From: Malania oleifera
Lineage: Eukaryota; Streptophyta; Magnoliopsida; Santalales; Ximeniaceae
Direction of reading: 5' to 3'
NCBI RefSeq assembly: GCF_029873635.1
Contig: NC_080426.1
Span: 51,412,093-51,476,092, forward strand
Length of the DNA: 64,000 nt
Shown here piece after piece: positions 11,504 to 24,199 of the stretch. Under the pieces are notes generated by a model that worked only from the letters and a program-made list of their open reading frames with translations, had not been told where the DNA came from and did not search any database. Numbering within the stretch: the stretch's first letter is position 1; the number at the start of each line of letters is the position of its first letter. Position numbers and translations under genes: made by a program.

Positions 11504-14500
11504 ATGACACACATCGGTGTAACTCCATTCGGTGAGGGACACTCGTCCATTAGACCACCAATTTTCTGCAATGTAAATTACACCTATTGGAAAAGAAGAA
11601 TGAGTGTATATCTTTTAAATGTGGATTGGAAAGTGTGGAAAATTGTTTCCAAGGGAAACCATGTCCCTATGAAAGTAATTGATAATATAAATGTACCAAA
11701 AACTGAAGATGAGTATACTGAAGAAGATTGGAAATCTGTGCAAATAAATGCTACTGCAATGAATTTGTTATTCTGTGCACTAAATGTAAATGAATTTAAG
11801 AGGGTGATGGCTTGTAACACTGCTAAAGAAATTTGGGAAAAATTAGAAGTTACATATGAAGGTACTAAGGAAGCAAAAAATAGTAGGATAGACATGCTTA
11901 CTAGTGAATATGAGGCATTTAAAATGACTGCTGATGAATCTATTCAATCCATGTACACTAGATTCACACACATCGCGAATTCTTTAAATGCTCTTGGTAA
12001 ATCTTACCCTACTTATGAGTTGATTAGAAAAATACTTAGGAGACTACCTCCAGTTTGGGAAGCTAAAGCTACTGCAATAGCAGAAGGGAGAAATCCGAAG
12101 GAGATGTCTGTTAATGAACTAATTTGATCACTCATCACCTATGAGCTTGTAATAAATGAGAGGAAGAATGAGAAAATTAAAGCAAAGAAAGCTACAACAC
12201 TTAAGGCATTATATCACTGCTCCAGTGAGAGAAGTGATTCAGAATCGGATGAAAACATGACACTCATCACTAAGAAATTTGGAGAGTTCATGAGAAAGAA
12301 CAAGAAATACACCAGAAAATTCAAGGGCTCAAAAACAGAAAAGGGAGAGTCAAGTAGAAGGAAGCAAAAGGATGATCCTTTCATGTGTTATAATTGTGGA
12401 GAATTTGGACATAAAGCCAGATTGTCCCCAGCTGAAGAAAATGTCTAAGAAGAAGAAGAAGAGGGCTCTAAAGGTGGGCTGGGACACTTAAAGTACTAGT
12501 AGTTCAGAATCTGAATCCAGTGATGACGAGATTGTGAATCTATGTTTGATGGCTCATGATGACCATGAGGTACAATCTTTTTGTTCTGCTTTATCTTACT
12601 ATTCAAGTGATTCAGAAAATGAAAATAGCATGCTTTCTTATGATGATTTGTATCAGAAATATCTGTATACCCTTAAAATGCTTGAGAAAATGAATAAGAA
12701 AAATTCTCGTTTGAAATTAAAATTGAAAGAATTTTTGAAGTTAGTCGAAAGTCCAAATGAATCTCATGCATCTCTCATGAAAGACAAGAATTTGAAAATT
12801 GAGGAGTTAGAAAAGAATTTGAAAGATAAATCTAAGATTATTTGTGTGACACCCCGATTTTCGTACAATTTTTTTTTTCTAATAATAAATAAATAATCAC
12901 GTCATAAATCCACAACATCCACAAATCGACTACGTCAACAATCCTACTACCATTCTTACAACCCGACCCACATTGGGTACCGGGTAAAAAGTATTTTATT
13001 ATATTCAACCTAATAGCGTAAGACAATATACACATATCAGTCAGAATACAATACCCAGAATATCAATATACATACAAATATTCACACTACCTTCCCATAC
13101 TAAAAATAACTATTCAACTCTAGGGGAATTACAATCTCCCCTAGTACAAAAACTCACCCTATGTATCAGGGTCTCAGCTCCCTACTATCACGGAGCTCTA
13201 TCACCCGGCCGGTCTCTGTTCCCTGAAAAATTTAGATAAATTGGGTGAGACACATCTCAGTAAGAAGGAATAGATTATTTACAGTGTGTGGCCAAATGAG
13301 TTCAATTATAATACACTTTATTTTTCAAATCACCATTTCATCTGAGAAAATACACTGATATTCACATACACATAATCATATAGATATACAACATAAGCTT
13401 TTATAAGCTTTAAAATCATTTATCAAATTCAATGATTTCCAACACATATTTACCCGCAAAGTTCCTAAGAATAGGGAAGATTACTCGCCCATACAAGTAG
13501 CTTTCCTCTGCCCTAACACGTTATGCAGCCGGGTATGGCCACATCTGATACCCATCAGGGCACTCACCTTACTTAGTAAGCCCTCAGGCGGAGAGTTTCA
13601 CTTCGCCTTAATTATTTATATTATTAACTCACACTGTTCCATTTCTTAATTTTATCATTCTTTATTTCTCAATTTCCATTCTTTCTTTCATTTCTCATTT
13701 TAGCCAATTTTATCATTCTTTCACTTTTCATTTCCACTTTACTTTCCGTCTCATGAGTATCCTCGGTATCAAATACCAACATCGCGTCTGTAACTCATGG
13801 CCACCCTGAGGATCTTTCTATACACGCCATGCTTCTCCCCATGGTCAAGGTTGTGCGGCCCGAAGGCTGGATCTAACCGCAATTGGCTGACCCGGTTAGA
13901 TCAAATATCATATCACATATCGCGTCTGTAGTACGACTGGCCGGCCTAATACCCTAATCTGGACTTAGGGGGTCCAACAACCCTACACAATGGCACAGTC
14001 GACTGTCACGCCACACGCTCCAAGAGTCCGTGTGGTTGCACTAACACCACTCGCAACGGTACCGTACTGAATATCATAACCATCCAACAGGGTTTACCAC
14101 CACATATCCGCAATCATTATGCGGTATTGACATTTCATCAATTATATTCCAGTATATCACAATTCAGTTCAATATAAATATTCTCATCATTTTCTGTGCA
14201 CATTTCATCATCTTGTAATATCATATATCATATTTCATGTATTTTTCACATTTTCCCAAAATACTCATTTCTCATGCAAATAATTTCTACTCACAAATAA
14301 ATACCACATTTCATTATTTTCCAATGTCAATAATTCACAGAATCCCATTTTCCAAGCAAAACATTTCTACTCATATAATAATACCATATTACATTATTTT
14401 TCACTAATCACGTTAGTAATTCTCATCTCAATATTTTCTTAGAAATTACTTATCATTATATTTTACACTCCAAAATACCACAATTTAACATCACTCAAAT

Positions 14501-15432
14501 GCCACACAGTTTATCTGATATTTATATCATAATAATTTTCAGACAAAATATCATATGCTCATTTTCATATATTAATTCAAATAATAATTCTAAAAACACT
14601 GCTATAATTTATTCCCCTTACCTGGTTCACTAAGAGTCTCGCTAGAATCCCAAAATCTCACGCCTTTGGCGCCTGAAATTCAACTCCTGCAATTTACATT
14701 TTTTCCCAAATTAATTAATCTATTTCTCCAAAATAATACCCATCTAGCCTTCCTTAGGCCCCATATATCTCAAATTAATATTTAAACTATTATTTAAAAC
14801 GCCCACTTAATTTTCTAAATTTTACCTGCGGGTCCCAAAATTACACCCGCGGCGTTCACCCGGGCCCTAAATTCCAGAGATCCTACTTCAACCCAAAATG
14901 CTCAATATTTTAGCATTTCTAAATTAATGCTAATTAATTAAAAAAAATAAGCCCCTTAATAACCCCCGCATCCCAAATTTAGGGTTTTGACCCGATATCC
15001 CCACGAGAATTCCGTCCCACTAGACTTGTAGAGAATCATCCTTAGATTCTCGTGGTGGTGTCCGTTCGTCAATTGGGCTTATATTTTGTAAGAAATTAAA
15101 GAAAAAATGAAAAATGACTTACCCCAGGGAATACGCCTACACTACTCCTACCACCGATCCGCTCCGGTAGAAATGATGGTAGCGGCGAATGGAGTCCAGT
15201 GGTATCTTTGGATTTTTGATCGGGCGAAAATTCGTCACAAAATCGAGGAGAGAGGGAGAGAGAACGTGAGGAGAGAGAGAGAGTTCAGAGAGTTGCAGGT
15301 TGCAAGAAATAAGTAAATAAATAAATAAAGAAGAAGAAAAAGATAGAAGATAAGGGGGGGGGGGCGTGAATCATATATAACAGAAGTCACCTAAAGCTTC
15401 TTTGAAGCTTCAGGTGATTTAATATCTATATG

Positions 15433-15490
<58 letters not shown>

Positions 15491-15596
15491 TATATAATTA
15501 ATATTAATAATAATATATTTTATTAAAAAGTAAAAATAAATTTTAATTAATTAATTAATTTTTTTTCTTTTTCTTTTAAATCTGATTAATTAATTA

Positions 15597-15635
<39 letters not shown>

Positions 15636-16150
15636 TTTTTTTTTTTTTTGGGAAATCAATCCACTAATCTTTTATATCTCTTTTTGGGATTTTTACAATT
15701 TGTAAATTTACAGAAGGTCAAAATAATTTTGAAAAACTCTTAAGAGCTCAAAGAAATTCCCTAGAGAAGGAAGGTCTTGGTTTTAATGGGAAGAAGAATC
15801 TAAAACAGAGACATCTCTACATGGGATATTTTGTAAGAGAGTCAAAATTGTATGTTCCAACTAAAGACTATCATAGAAATATTACATGCTTTAAATGTAA
15901 GAGGTTGGAGCACATAAAATTTGACTGTCCTTTAAAAAATAAAGATGTCAAAATGAAGAAAGTCTGGAAAGTCAAAGGAGAATCTAGTACTAACCCCCAT
16001 AGACCCAAGAAAATATGGGTACCAAAAGTAGTTATTTGATTATGTCTTGCAGATGTGCTTGAGATTGTCCTCCTCGAAGGACAAGTGGTATATGGATAGC
16101 GGATGCTCGTGACGTATGATAAAAGATAAAGCTAAATTTGCATCTGTCAT
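11504..16150 (+). pseudogene. Element E gag with start of protease (broken, interrupted by LTR G)
   Basis: The ATG at 11504 begins MTHIGVTPFGEG, the usual start of SIRE-type copia Gag, with NVNYTYWKRRM and a UBN2-like core (MACNTAKEIWEKLEVTYEGT). A TGA at 12125-12127 interrupts the same frame. The zinc knuckle begins CYNCGEFGHKA at about 12389, then a one-base insertion near 12417 shifts the frame before the last Cys. The acidic, Ser-rich and coiled-coil region follows to 12840. The solo LTR G is inserted there. The frame resumes at 15703 with a second knuckle (CFKCKRLEHIKFDC) and IWVPK, and reaches the protease site WYMDSGCS, where the expected Arg codon is TGA (16111-16113). Confidence 0.85.
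12845..15697 (-). repeat. Element G: solo Ty3 (chromovirus-type) LTR
   Basis: On the + strand it starts TGTGACACCCCGA and ends TTTTTACA, the inverted form of the TGT...ACA ends of elements A, B and D. ATTTG is present on both sides (12840-12844 and 15698-15702) as a perfect 5-bp TSD, and the gag of E continues across it. No primer site or coding sequence lies inside, so it is a solo LTR left by LTR-LTR recombination. It has an imperfect hairpin at 15387-15417 next to a TATA-like site (about 15372-15380), and trinucleotide runs AAT (about 15438-15487) and TTA (about 15600-15635). The frame at 15107-15316 is not considered a gene. Confidence 0.85.
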
Positions 16151-16365
16151 ATACAATTTAAGCTTTCGATTGTGCTTGGGTCCTTCCAAATATGTGTCCG
16201 TATGATCGTTCTTGCTTGACAACTACTCGGTCCGATCTTTGCCTTCAATCCAATACTCAATGAACGATTACCTGTACTAAACATGATCTGCAATGATAGG
16301 AAAACACTAGGAACAATAAAAATAGGTTAATATCATCAAAACATATTAAATATGATAACAAACAC

Positions 16366-16404
<39 letters not shown>

Positions 16405-16925
16405 GTGAACATGACCACATTTAGTAAGCCTAAATGTTGATTTGACGGAAACGCATAAAGGAAAGAATGTATATATACAAGTGTTACAGTTACTATTACA
16501 GTTACAGTTTATAGAAATTTACATGTTTTTTACAGTTTTTCAAATGTGTAGTGAAGTAATAGTATTAAAAGTTTACTAGTACGAAATTTTGATACAATAA
16601 AACTCATCCTAGTCACACACTGATATAATCTCTCTTACTGAACATCGTATTACCCAATTATTATCCCACCTTATAGATAGCATTGAATTAAGAGCATATT
16701 GGAAATTGGGCGTAGCAAGCACGTGGGCGGGATTATAAAGAATTGTTTAAAATAAATACCAATGCAGTACCAGTTGGTTATGTTTTAATGTTTTGGAGTT
16801 TTAAGAATGTTAATTTTTGATATTAGAGATATGTTTGTAACAAGGTTATTTAGTACTCTAGTATAAAGGTATTTGATGTTTTATTTACTTTTGCTGTAAA
16901 ATATTTATAGAAAGTAGCACCTTCG
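16151..16925. other. Non-coding gap between elements E and F
   Basis: AT-rich sequence with an (AT)n tract at about 16367-16400. No pol sequence of E is recognisable here. Confidence 0.5.
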
Positions 16926-16928
16926 ACC

Positions 16929-17674
16929 CTACCGGGTTCGAGGAGTGACATTCGTAGTGGCAACCAAGATAACATTGGATGCATCAACATGTCGTAAGTA
17001 GCTTTCGTGGCCAACTAGCATATCATGAAGCTTCTCAAACGTGAGATAAGTCTCACGTGCTCGAATAGGCATTGCAATCTCATGGAATTCAGGGTCAAGA
17101 CTGTTGAGGACATATAGAGTAATGACATCTACTGAGATGGGAGAGTCAATCACAGCAAGTTCATCAACTAAAACCTTGATGGCATGGAGATACTTCGTGA
17201 CCGAGTGAGACTCTTGTTGAATGAGAGTCAACTCCTCTTTAAGTTGCATAACATGAATGCATGAACAATTGGCATACAATCGTTGCAACTTGGACAAAGC
17301 ATCATGAGCAGTGGTTGAAGCGTCAATGAGCGGCATAACCGGTTTAGAGACAGATGCAAGGATGGCGTGAAGGATCAGATTATCTTGCCAAAGCCAACAC
17401 CAGAAAGCCAGATTGAAGACATTTGCAGAAGATGAACCAGCAAAGGAGGTGTTGGTAGAAAGGGTTCGTGACAGACACATCGTTGTACCATCAAGATAGC
17501 CCTAAAGGCCATAGTCAATGAGCAATGACATCAGTTGGGCGCGTCAAGAAGGGAAGTTGGAAGGGGTAAGCTTCAAGGGAATTTGGGAGTCCACATTGAT
17601 GGCAATAAGAGGAGAGTTGCACTACCGGGAGTGTCGAGGGTGGTGACAACAACAGACTCAGAGGAAACAACCAT
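16929..17674 (-). pseudogene. Element F copia Gag (broken)
   Basis: The minus-strand ATG at 17674 is followed by a frame change, then by INVDSQIPLKLTPSNFPS and RAQLMSLLIDYGL, with a stop replacing the expected Trp and another stop before GYLDGTTMCLSR. The downstream part, open from 17480, holds the UBN2-type Gag core: DALSKLQRLYANCSCIHVMQ, LKEELTLIQQ, YLHAIKVLVDELAVIDSPIS and LDPEFHEI. Reading ends at TNVTPRTR. No zinc knuckle is present. Confidence 0.8.
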
Positions 17675-17720
17675 TAGGAAGGGGGAAAAAATTTATTAGA
17701 GAAAGAACTCTGATACCATA

Positions 17721-18218
17721 TAGAAAATGCAAGATACTTTCATTTGATGTAAATATGCCCTATATATAGGACTTGTACAAGGTATGTTTGTTACATATTC
17801 AAAAGAATTTAAATACTAAATTAAAGAGAACCTAGACTATCAAATACAAACAACTATTCAAGTGATACAATTGAGGAATCCCAAATCGCTGCATACAATT
17901 GGATATTAGCAAATCTTCAACTGTTAAGATTTTCGGAAATTCAGCAATAGGCGTAACCAACGACGGTTTAATCAAAGCAACCATTTTGTCTTAATCCGTC
18001 CAAGCAACCGTCGAATGGTAATTGAAACAGTCGACAGTTTAATCACAACAACCATTCTGTCTTAATCCGGCGAAACAACCGTCAAATGGTATATTGAAAC
18101 CATCGACGGTTTGCTAGAAAAGTAAGCAATTTACTTAATAATGAAGAAATAAATGTTTAAAGTTTTGGGTCAACTTGATGGTCATCTATGTATGTCAATA
18201 TAGTCGCAAGCTCCAACA
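17721..18218 (-). repeat. Element F LTR
   Basis: About 0.5 kb, bounded by the primer site on one side and by TGTTGGAGC (read on the minus strand) at 18218. The distal part (17955-18118) contains two roughly 75-base tandem units, each with palindromic CCGTCGACGG-like words. The left limit is approximate because the terminal dinucleotide has decayed. Confidence 0.6.
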
Positions 18219-18235
18219 ATCCTAAAAGTGGTATC

Positions 18236-19295
18236 TGTTGACTTTGGTGTATTCCCAAGAGGGGGGATGAATTGGGTATTTAAAAATTCCTCCTATATTT
18301 GGTCTAAATTCCACAACCAGTATTACACGAACCTATGGTCTTTCTATATATTAATAAACCCAATCAATCTCAATAGTAAAACATAAACATTCAAGTGCTG
18401 AAATTTAAAATGCGGAAACTAAAATCAGACACAAGAAATGTTATCAGGGTTCGGCCAACTGTGCCTATATCCCCGCCTTAGCTCGCAAGCCACTATTACT
18501 CACTTAATGGGTGGAGTGACACCGTTTACAAGCAGGTCAAATTACCAGGGCTGACCTTAACTTTTACAAGTTCTCCTTACGAGGCGGAGAATGCCCTAAC
18601 AACTGATCCTTCCGGGTTAGATCAAACCACCTTAGGCCACGCCTAGAATACAACAGATAATGAAATATAAACTTTTGTGTACAATTCAAATGCTTCTCCT
18701 ATAAGCAGATATGTACCAATATTAATCAATGCACATCAACAAGATCAGAATTATAAGTTCAGTGCAATATGTGTGATAACACTCAATCTAATGTCTATAG
18801 TCAATCAAGAACAAGAGTGTATTCTCAAACTATCTTTGAAACAATATATCAATTACAAATCGGGTTTCAAAGATTTCGTAAATATAATCAAATATCTCAA
18901 AATGATTTTCAAAAACTTTAAGCACAAAAGATATTTTATAAACTAAGCTTTTCAAAAATATTTACTTCACAATACAAGACAAGTTTAAGAGTCTTACAAT
19001 CAAAATGCAAAGACTTACAAGCTAAGTAAGGTTTCCCCAAAAATGAATTTATAGATTAAATCTCAGGGAAAACTTTTTGGCCTAACTCTCAACAAAATCA
19101 ATAATCAATCAAGCCAATGAGAGTATGAGCTATAGAAAGGAGTGTTGGTAGTCTTAATATAATCTCAATCAAAGATTTTTCAAAAGGATGAGCAAATGAT
19201 GAGTATCAGGTTTGAATGTGAAGAAAAAACTCTAAAAAATTCAGAGGAAATTTTGTTAATCAAAATCTCTAATCACAGCTTAATTTGTGCAAATG

Positions 19296-19339
<44 letters not shown>

Positions 19340-19976
19340 CATACTAAAAAATATTACTGTTGGGACACAAGGGTAATTATTAAAATTGTATTGAACATGT
19401 TTAAGAAAAATAACCCTGATTTACCCTAATTAACAATGGTAAAAATTAGGCTAACCCGAGAGTTTTGTTAACTGAGCCTTAGGTTCGGTCGCCCGAACAA
19501 ACACATGAGAAAAAGACAATTTTGAACTTCGGGTGCTTGAAAAATGGTTTGGATGGTTGAACGAGGCGATTTTCCAATATGTACGAAGTTCGGTCATCCG
19601 TTCTCAAGTTCGGTCTGTCGAACTTGCATGTTTGGTCGCTCGAGGGTATTTTGAATGTAAACGTTCAGGCGTCCGAGTTGTTGGAAAAGGTTAGAGTATG
19701 AGTTCGGTCAACGTGAACACTCAGTTCATTTGGGTTCGATCACCCGAAGTCAGGTCAACTATTTGACTAGCCTTTGTTCAGTCGACTGAGGTAAAATTAC
19801 CTTGCTTGGTTCGGGCGCCCGAAGCCTATACAATTTTAGGACCTAAGTAAAACATATTTCCACTAATTGCATATTTGAAAGTGGGGACTTATTCTAAGTG
19901 TCTATGCATGGTCCTAGGGTCTTTCTAAGGTCTTTTTATCTAGACCCAAAAATTTGGTGTCAGTCATCTTTACTAA
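18236..19976 (-). repeat. Element C 3' LTR, distal part
   Basis: Matches 53341 to about 55055 of the other LTR in order and closely by eye, including the (AT)n tract (19299-19337) and the cluster of TTCGGTCGCCCGAA-type palindromes (19470-19820). It stops abruptly at the insertion point of B. Confidence 0.9.
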
Positions 19977-21561
19977 TGTCATGCCCCAAAATCATAAATG
20001 GGCCCCAGGGTGTGATTTAGTAACTTAACCTGTCCCTCTATCATACAACCATCCATGATACTACATAATATAAGGGTCCGACCCCGTCTGGCTCATGTAT
20101 ACCCTATCCACAATCACATACACAATATACGCATCGGAATAATTCAACCTTTTTCATCATATTACCATACCATCATACCATCATACCATACCAGAGTCTA
20201 TACAAAACCATAAACTAATTCCCAAAATACATGACATACCCCAGTTGTCTATATAACCCAAAATGACAACCCGACCAAAGATCAGTACTTACACAAGTAA
20301 TTCTACAAAGCTAGCCAATAACCACGCTCCTGAAACGCTAGGACACTAGTATCGGCTACTCGAAGGACCTAAAAAACATTTGTATGATAGGGGCGAGACA
20401 CCTCTCAATAAGGGAGAAACAAGTTATATCAGTGTGTGGATACATGAGCGTTATTTTAATCGTAAAACATAAACATTTCACAATTCCAGTATTTCACAAT
20501 ATAGTTCCAATATACATCTCACCAAAACACCTCGGTCTAGTGTCGTCACACTCCTCGGCCTAAGCTAGCCGCACGACATGGCGCCCCCCCAGTAACCTGG
20601 CGTGGCATAAGCCCCACAGCGTTCAAATGGTGCAAATATGGCAAAACTCACACCCTTCGGTGAACAACCGGAATCATAGGTGGTATTTCACACCCTCGGC
20701 CTCAAGCCGAATATTTGAGCCTACAATAGTTAATAGACTCGGCCGCCTACGGTATTATTCCGGCACGCCTCATATCATAGCCTTTAGTAGTTAACTAACA
20801 TGCTTCGATTGTCCTAGGCCTTTGATTTTATTCCGAATCGGCATTTTCACAAAATCTGGAACATTTTGGAACTCCCGTTCCTATATCTCATTTCAATAAC
20901 TCACAGCCTATGGTAGTTACCTGGCACGCTTTTTCACAAAGCACATCGTTCAATACATCAGCTCATTCCACATTTATTTGGGTAAACAAATAATCTCATA
21001 TCATATACTCTGAAAATATAGTTTACAATAATCAGAGGTACGATCATCTCTATATTACAATTTAATCATATATAAAATTTTCCAACAGAAACAGAGATGA
21101 TACCCGAAACCATCAATTTTCCCAAAAACTGTAAACTCAAAAATCCTGTAATTTCACCAGATAGATTTTCCTAAATAAGTAGTCAAAACATTCGTATAAT
21201 CATAAACCACAGTTTTACCGATTTAGATTACAAAATAACTGATATAAATAGAAACCCCTTACCTTATCCTAAAAACCAAAACACAAACTTAATCGGTCCA
21301 AAACAACGACATGGGATCCCCAAAACCTAAAAGTCGTAGAACAATACTTCAATATAATCCCAACCACTACAGATCTACCGAACTGAAAATGAAATCAGAT
21401 CCTTACCTCAATTTTGGAACAAAACCCGAAAATCCTCGAAAAGAAGATTCGATTTGCTATAAACGTAAAGATTCTTCTTTTGATCCACGTGGTAACTTTA
21501 GATCGTTGATTCAGGTAATAGGTGGCCCGAAACCTTAGAGAGAGAGAGTTGTTCAATTTAT

Positions 21562-21638
<77 letters not shown>

Positions 21639-21991
21639 CAGAGAGAGAGAGGATTTTTATGTTTCTTAACCATTAAGCAAATGAAAATTCAACTTATAGA
21701 CCTTTGACCCGGCCAGCCTCGTCAACGAAGTGGAGCGCTCGCTGACGAGTAGAAGAAGGGCGCTTGTTGATAACGGTGTGACCTCGTCGACGAACCTGGG
21801 ATTTCAAAATTCCCAAAATCTCTTGGTATTCACTCATTGACGAACCTCTAAATTTCATCGCTGAGCTGTAGAAGGAACTTCGTCGACGAGAGAAGGAGCC
21901 TCGTTGACGAGCCCTGCTGTTTTCACCTTTTTTAAATTCCTTCTCCTTTTCTCATTTATTTAATCGAAAATTCTCTAGTCAGGTTTTTACA
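19977..21991 (-). repeat. Element B 3' LTR
   Basis: About 2.0 kb. It contains CTCGTCGACGAG-type palindromes at 21719-21925, a TATA-like tctataag (minus strand, about 21693-21700) and a long (GA)n tract at about 21560-21651. The adjoining 21992-22004 is the complement of the polypurine tract aaggaggggaggt. Confidence 0.85.
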
Positions 21992-22076
21992 ACCTCCCCT
22001 CCTTACAAAAATTTCGTCCTCAAAATTTGCAATCTCTCACTCGTTAACTGACCAATACCTAAATATATACCCGACT

Positions 22077-23870
22077 TATAAGAACCCGACCTGTGAAATA
22101 TGGAATAAATAGAATAAGAAAAGGGTAAAATAGTAAATTGAGCAGGCTTCGTGTAAATTGAGCAGGCTTTGTCGACGAAGCCAGAGTTTCTTTAATGAAG
22201 ACCCTTCTAATGTTTGGCTACGAAATGTAGAGGTTCGTCGACGAGGAGAAGCCGAGAGAATTTGGGAAATCCGAAAATCTCAGGCTCATCAACGAGGCCA
22301 CCGCAACTTCGATGAATTTCCTTTGTTGGCTCGTTGACGAGGTTGGTTGAGTCAAAGGCTCTATAAATATCCTTTTTCTTTGCTTCTTGGCTAAGACATC
22401 AAAATGCTCTCTCTCTCTCTAGAACTCGAAGCTCCACTCCCTCTTTCTAGATTTCTTCGCCGGTTGTCATTAGAATTGACGATCTGACGTTACTGCGAGG
22501 ATCAGGGAGGGAATCTCTACGTGTTTTGTGGAACGCATCTTCGTTTTGAGCTCTTCAGGTTTTGACCCAAAAATCAAGGTAAGGCTTAATTTTCATTTCC
22601 GTTTCGGTAGATTTGTAGAGAGTAAGATTGTAAGTAATTATCGTACCGTGGTTTATAGGTTTTGGGAACTCAGCTCGCTGTTTAGGAGCCGTAGAGTTTG
22701 TGTTGGATTTTCGGGGAAAGGTAAAGGGATTTTTTTTATATCGATTATTTTTGAAATCGGATTCAGTAGAACTATGGTTGACGATCCTATGTATGTTTTG
22801 GCTACTTATTTGGGGAAATCTAATGAGTAAAAATTATGGGATTTTCATGTTACAGTTTTGGGAAAAAAAGGGTGTCGGGTTGCATCTCTGGTTTTGTTGG
22901 AAAACCGTGGATATATTGTTGAATATATTGTGTTATGGAGATGACCGTGCCTTGACTTATTTTAAACTGTATTTTGAAAATCATGATTTTGTGATTACCA
23001 AATGAGTATGGAATGAACTGTTATATGGATATGCATTGAGTTGTGATTTTTTGAAATGAGATATAGGAACGTGTTTTCCAAATTGTTCCAGGTTGTTAAA
23101 GAGTGTCTGAATCTATATCTAGGGTGTGAAATACCACTTGCCAGTGGCAAGAGTGTCAGACTCTATATCCAAGGGCATGAAATATCACCTCTTACCGGTT
23201 GGTCACCGAAGGGTATGGATCCACCAGATGTACCGGTACAATGCCATGGGAGCTTGGGGCTATGCCATGTGCTAGGGACACAGTGTACTGCGGGCCGACT
23301 TCATGTCGAAGGGTGTGATGACACCAGGTTGCTTGATCATGTGTGTGTTGAGAACTATGCTGGAACTGTTTTGTGAAAATACTGGAATTGAACTGTGTAT
23401 GTTTTATATCATGATAACACTCATATGCCACACACCGATATAACATGATTCTACCTTACTGAGATGTGTCTCACCCCTATCGTACTTACATGTTTTTAGG
23501 TCCTTCAAGTAACCGAAACTAGCGTCCTAGTGTAGGGAGCGTGGTGGTTGGTTTACTACGTAAAGTACTTGTGTAAGTACCTGAACTGTAATAGGGTTGT
23601 CGTTTTGGGTATTGTTGGCACCCTGGGTTATGTTTTGTGTTATGGAGTTTAGACTCTATTTGTATAGACTCTGTTATGGTACTATGTATGTATGGAATGA
23701 ACTTTTCTGCTGCGTATATGTCGTGTATGTGAAGGTGTATAGGGTGTACGGGAATCCCACGGGGTCGGACCCTCATTCATTATAGTATCATGTGTATTTT
23801 GTATGAAACGGGGACGAGTTAGGTTACTACATCACACCTTGGGGCCTATTGCCGGGTTCGGGGCGTGACA
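22077..23870 (+). repeat. Element A 5' LTR
   Basis: About 1.8 kb, ending cggggcgtgaca. GTCGAC-centred palindromes lie at 22150-22345, with a TATA box ctataaatat at 22361-22370 and a pyrimidine-rich leader (CT run) after it. A small internal repeat of gtaaattgagcaggctt at about 22132-22171 is absent from the other LTR. Short open frames inside are not genes. Confidence 0.85.
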
Positions 23871-23873
23871 ACT

Positions 23874-23885
23874 TGGTATCAGAGC
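23874..23885 (+). other. Element A primer-binding site
   Basis: TGGTATCAGAGC, three bases after the LTR end. Confidence 0.9.
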
Positions 23886-24199
23886 TAACCAGGTCCCTAG
23901 GTCTTGTAGACTTGGTTAGGCGTAGCTATGTGTACATACCAGAGTATAGGAAGTAGGAAATGGGTAGAATAGGTCGAGGGTTATTTTGTTGCTAGACAGG
24001 GACTCGTTGGTAGTGTGTTCCATGTTTTTTCTGGAATGACGATTTCAGTAAAATCACGGCAAACCATTGATGGTTTTGTGTCTATGTGATAGGATAAACC
24101 TGGACCCATGAGATTGGTAGTTAACATGATTAGATGTCATTGATTGTGTAAATTGTATATGACGTAGGAACTCTAACCGATTCCTATTCTATCTTTATA

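Larger units (their letters stand above)
9301..16150 (+). mobile_element. Element E: truncated SIRE-type Ty1/copia retrotransposon
   Basis: A 5' LTR (about 9301-11447) is followed by a perfect iMet primer site and a gag gene in the same orientation. Gag is interrupted by solo LTR G and resumes at 15703. The protease active site appears at 16090-16110 and recognisable coding then stops near 16150. Reverse transcriptase, RNase H, integrase and a 3' LTR are absent, so the element is cut off on its right. The left end is approximate: the LTR seems to begin tgataagtattgac. Confidence 0.8.
16929..18218 (-). mobile_element. Element F: 5' end of a second copia retrotransposon (LTR plus gag)
   Basis: Reading the minus strand: an LTR (about 18218 to 17721, starting TGTTGGAGC), a primer site tggtatcagag (17718-17708), and gag from 17674. 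Coding stops at 16929 with no protease or pol, so the element is truncated. Its Gag differs from those of C and E and resembles the shorter Ale/Retrofit-type copia Gag. A TATA-like ctatatatag is at 17759-17768. Confidence 0.75.

Noticed and set aside
12838..13035. Minus-strand frame across the left border of solo LTR G
   Set aside because: Spans an insertion junction; no known domain.
15107..15316. 69-codon frame in solo LTR G
   Set aside because: Lies wholly inside an LTR, no domain; chance frame.
21395..21673. Leu/Ser-repeat open frames over the GA tracts (also 38509-38757)
   Set aside because: Translation of a dinucleotide repeat inside the LTRs of B; no coding evidence.
22528..23785. 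Several frames in the A 5' LTR (counterparts in 29381-30526)
   Set aside because: LTR sequence, no domains, not preserved in length between the two LTRs.
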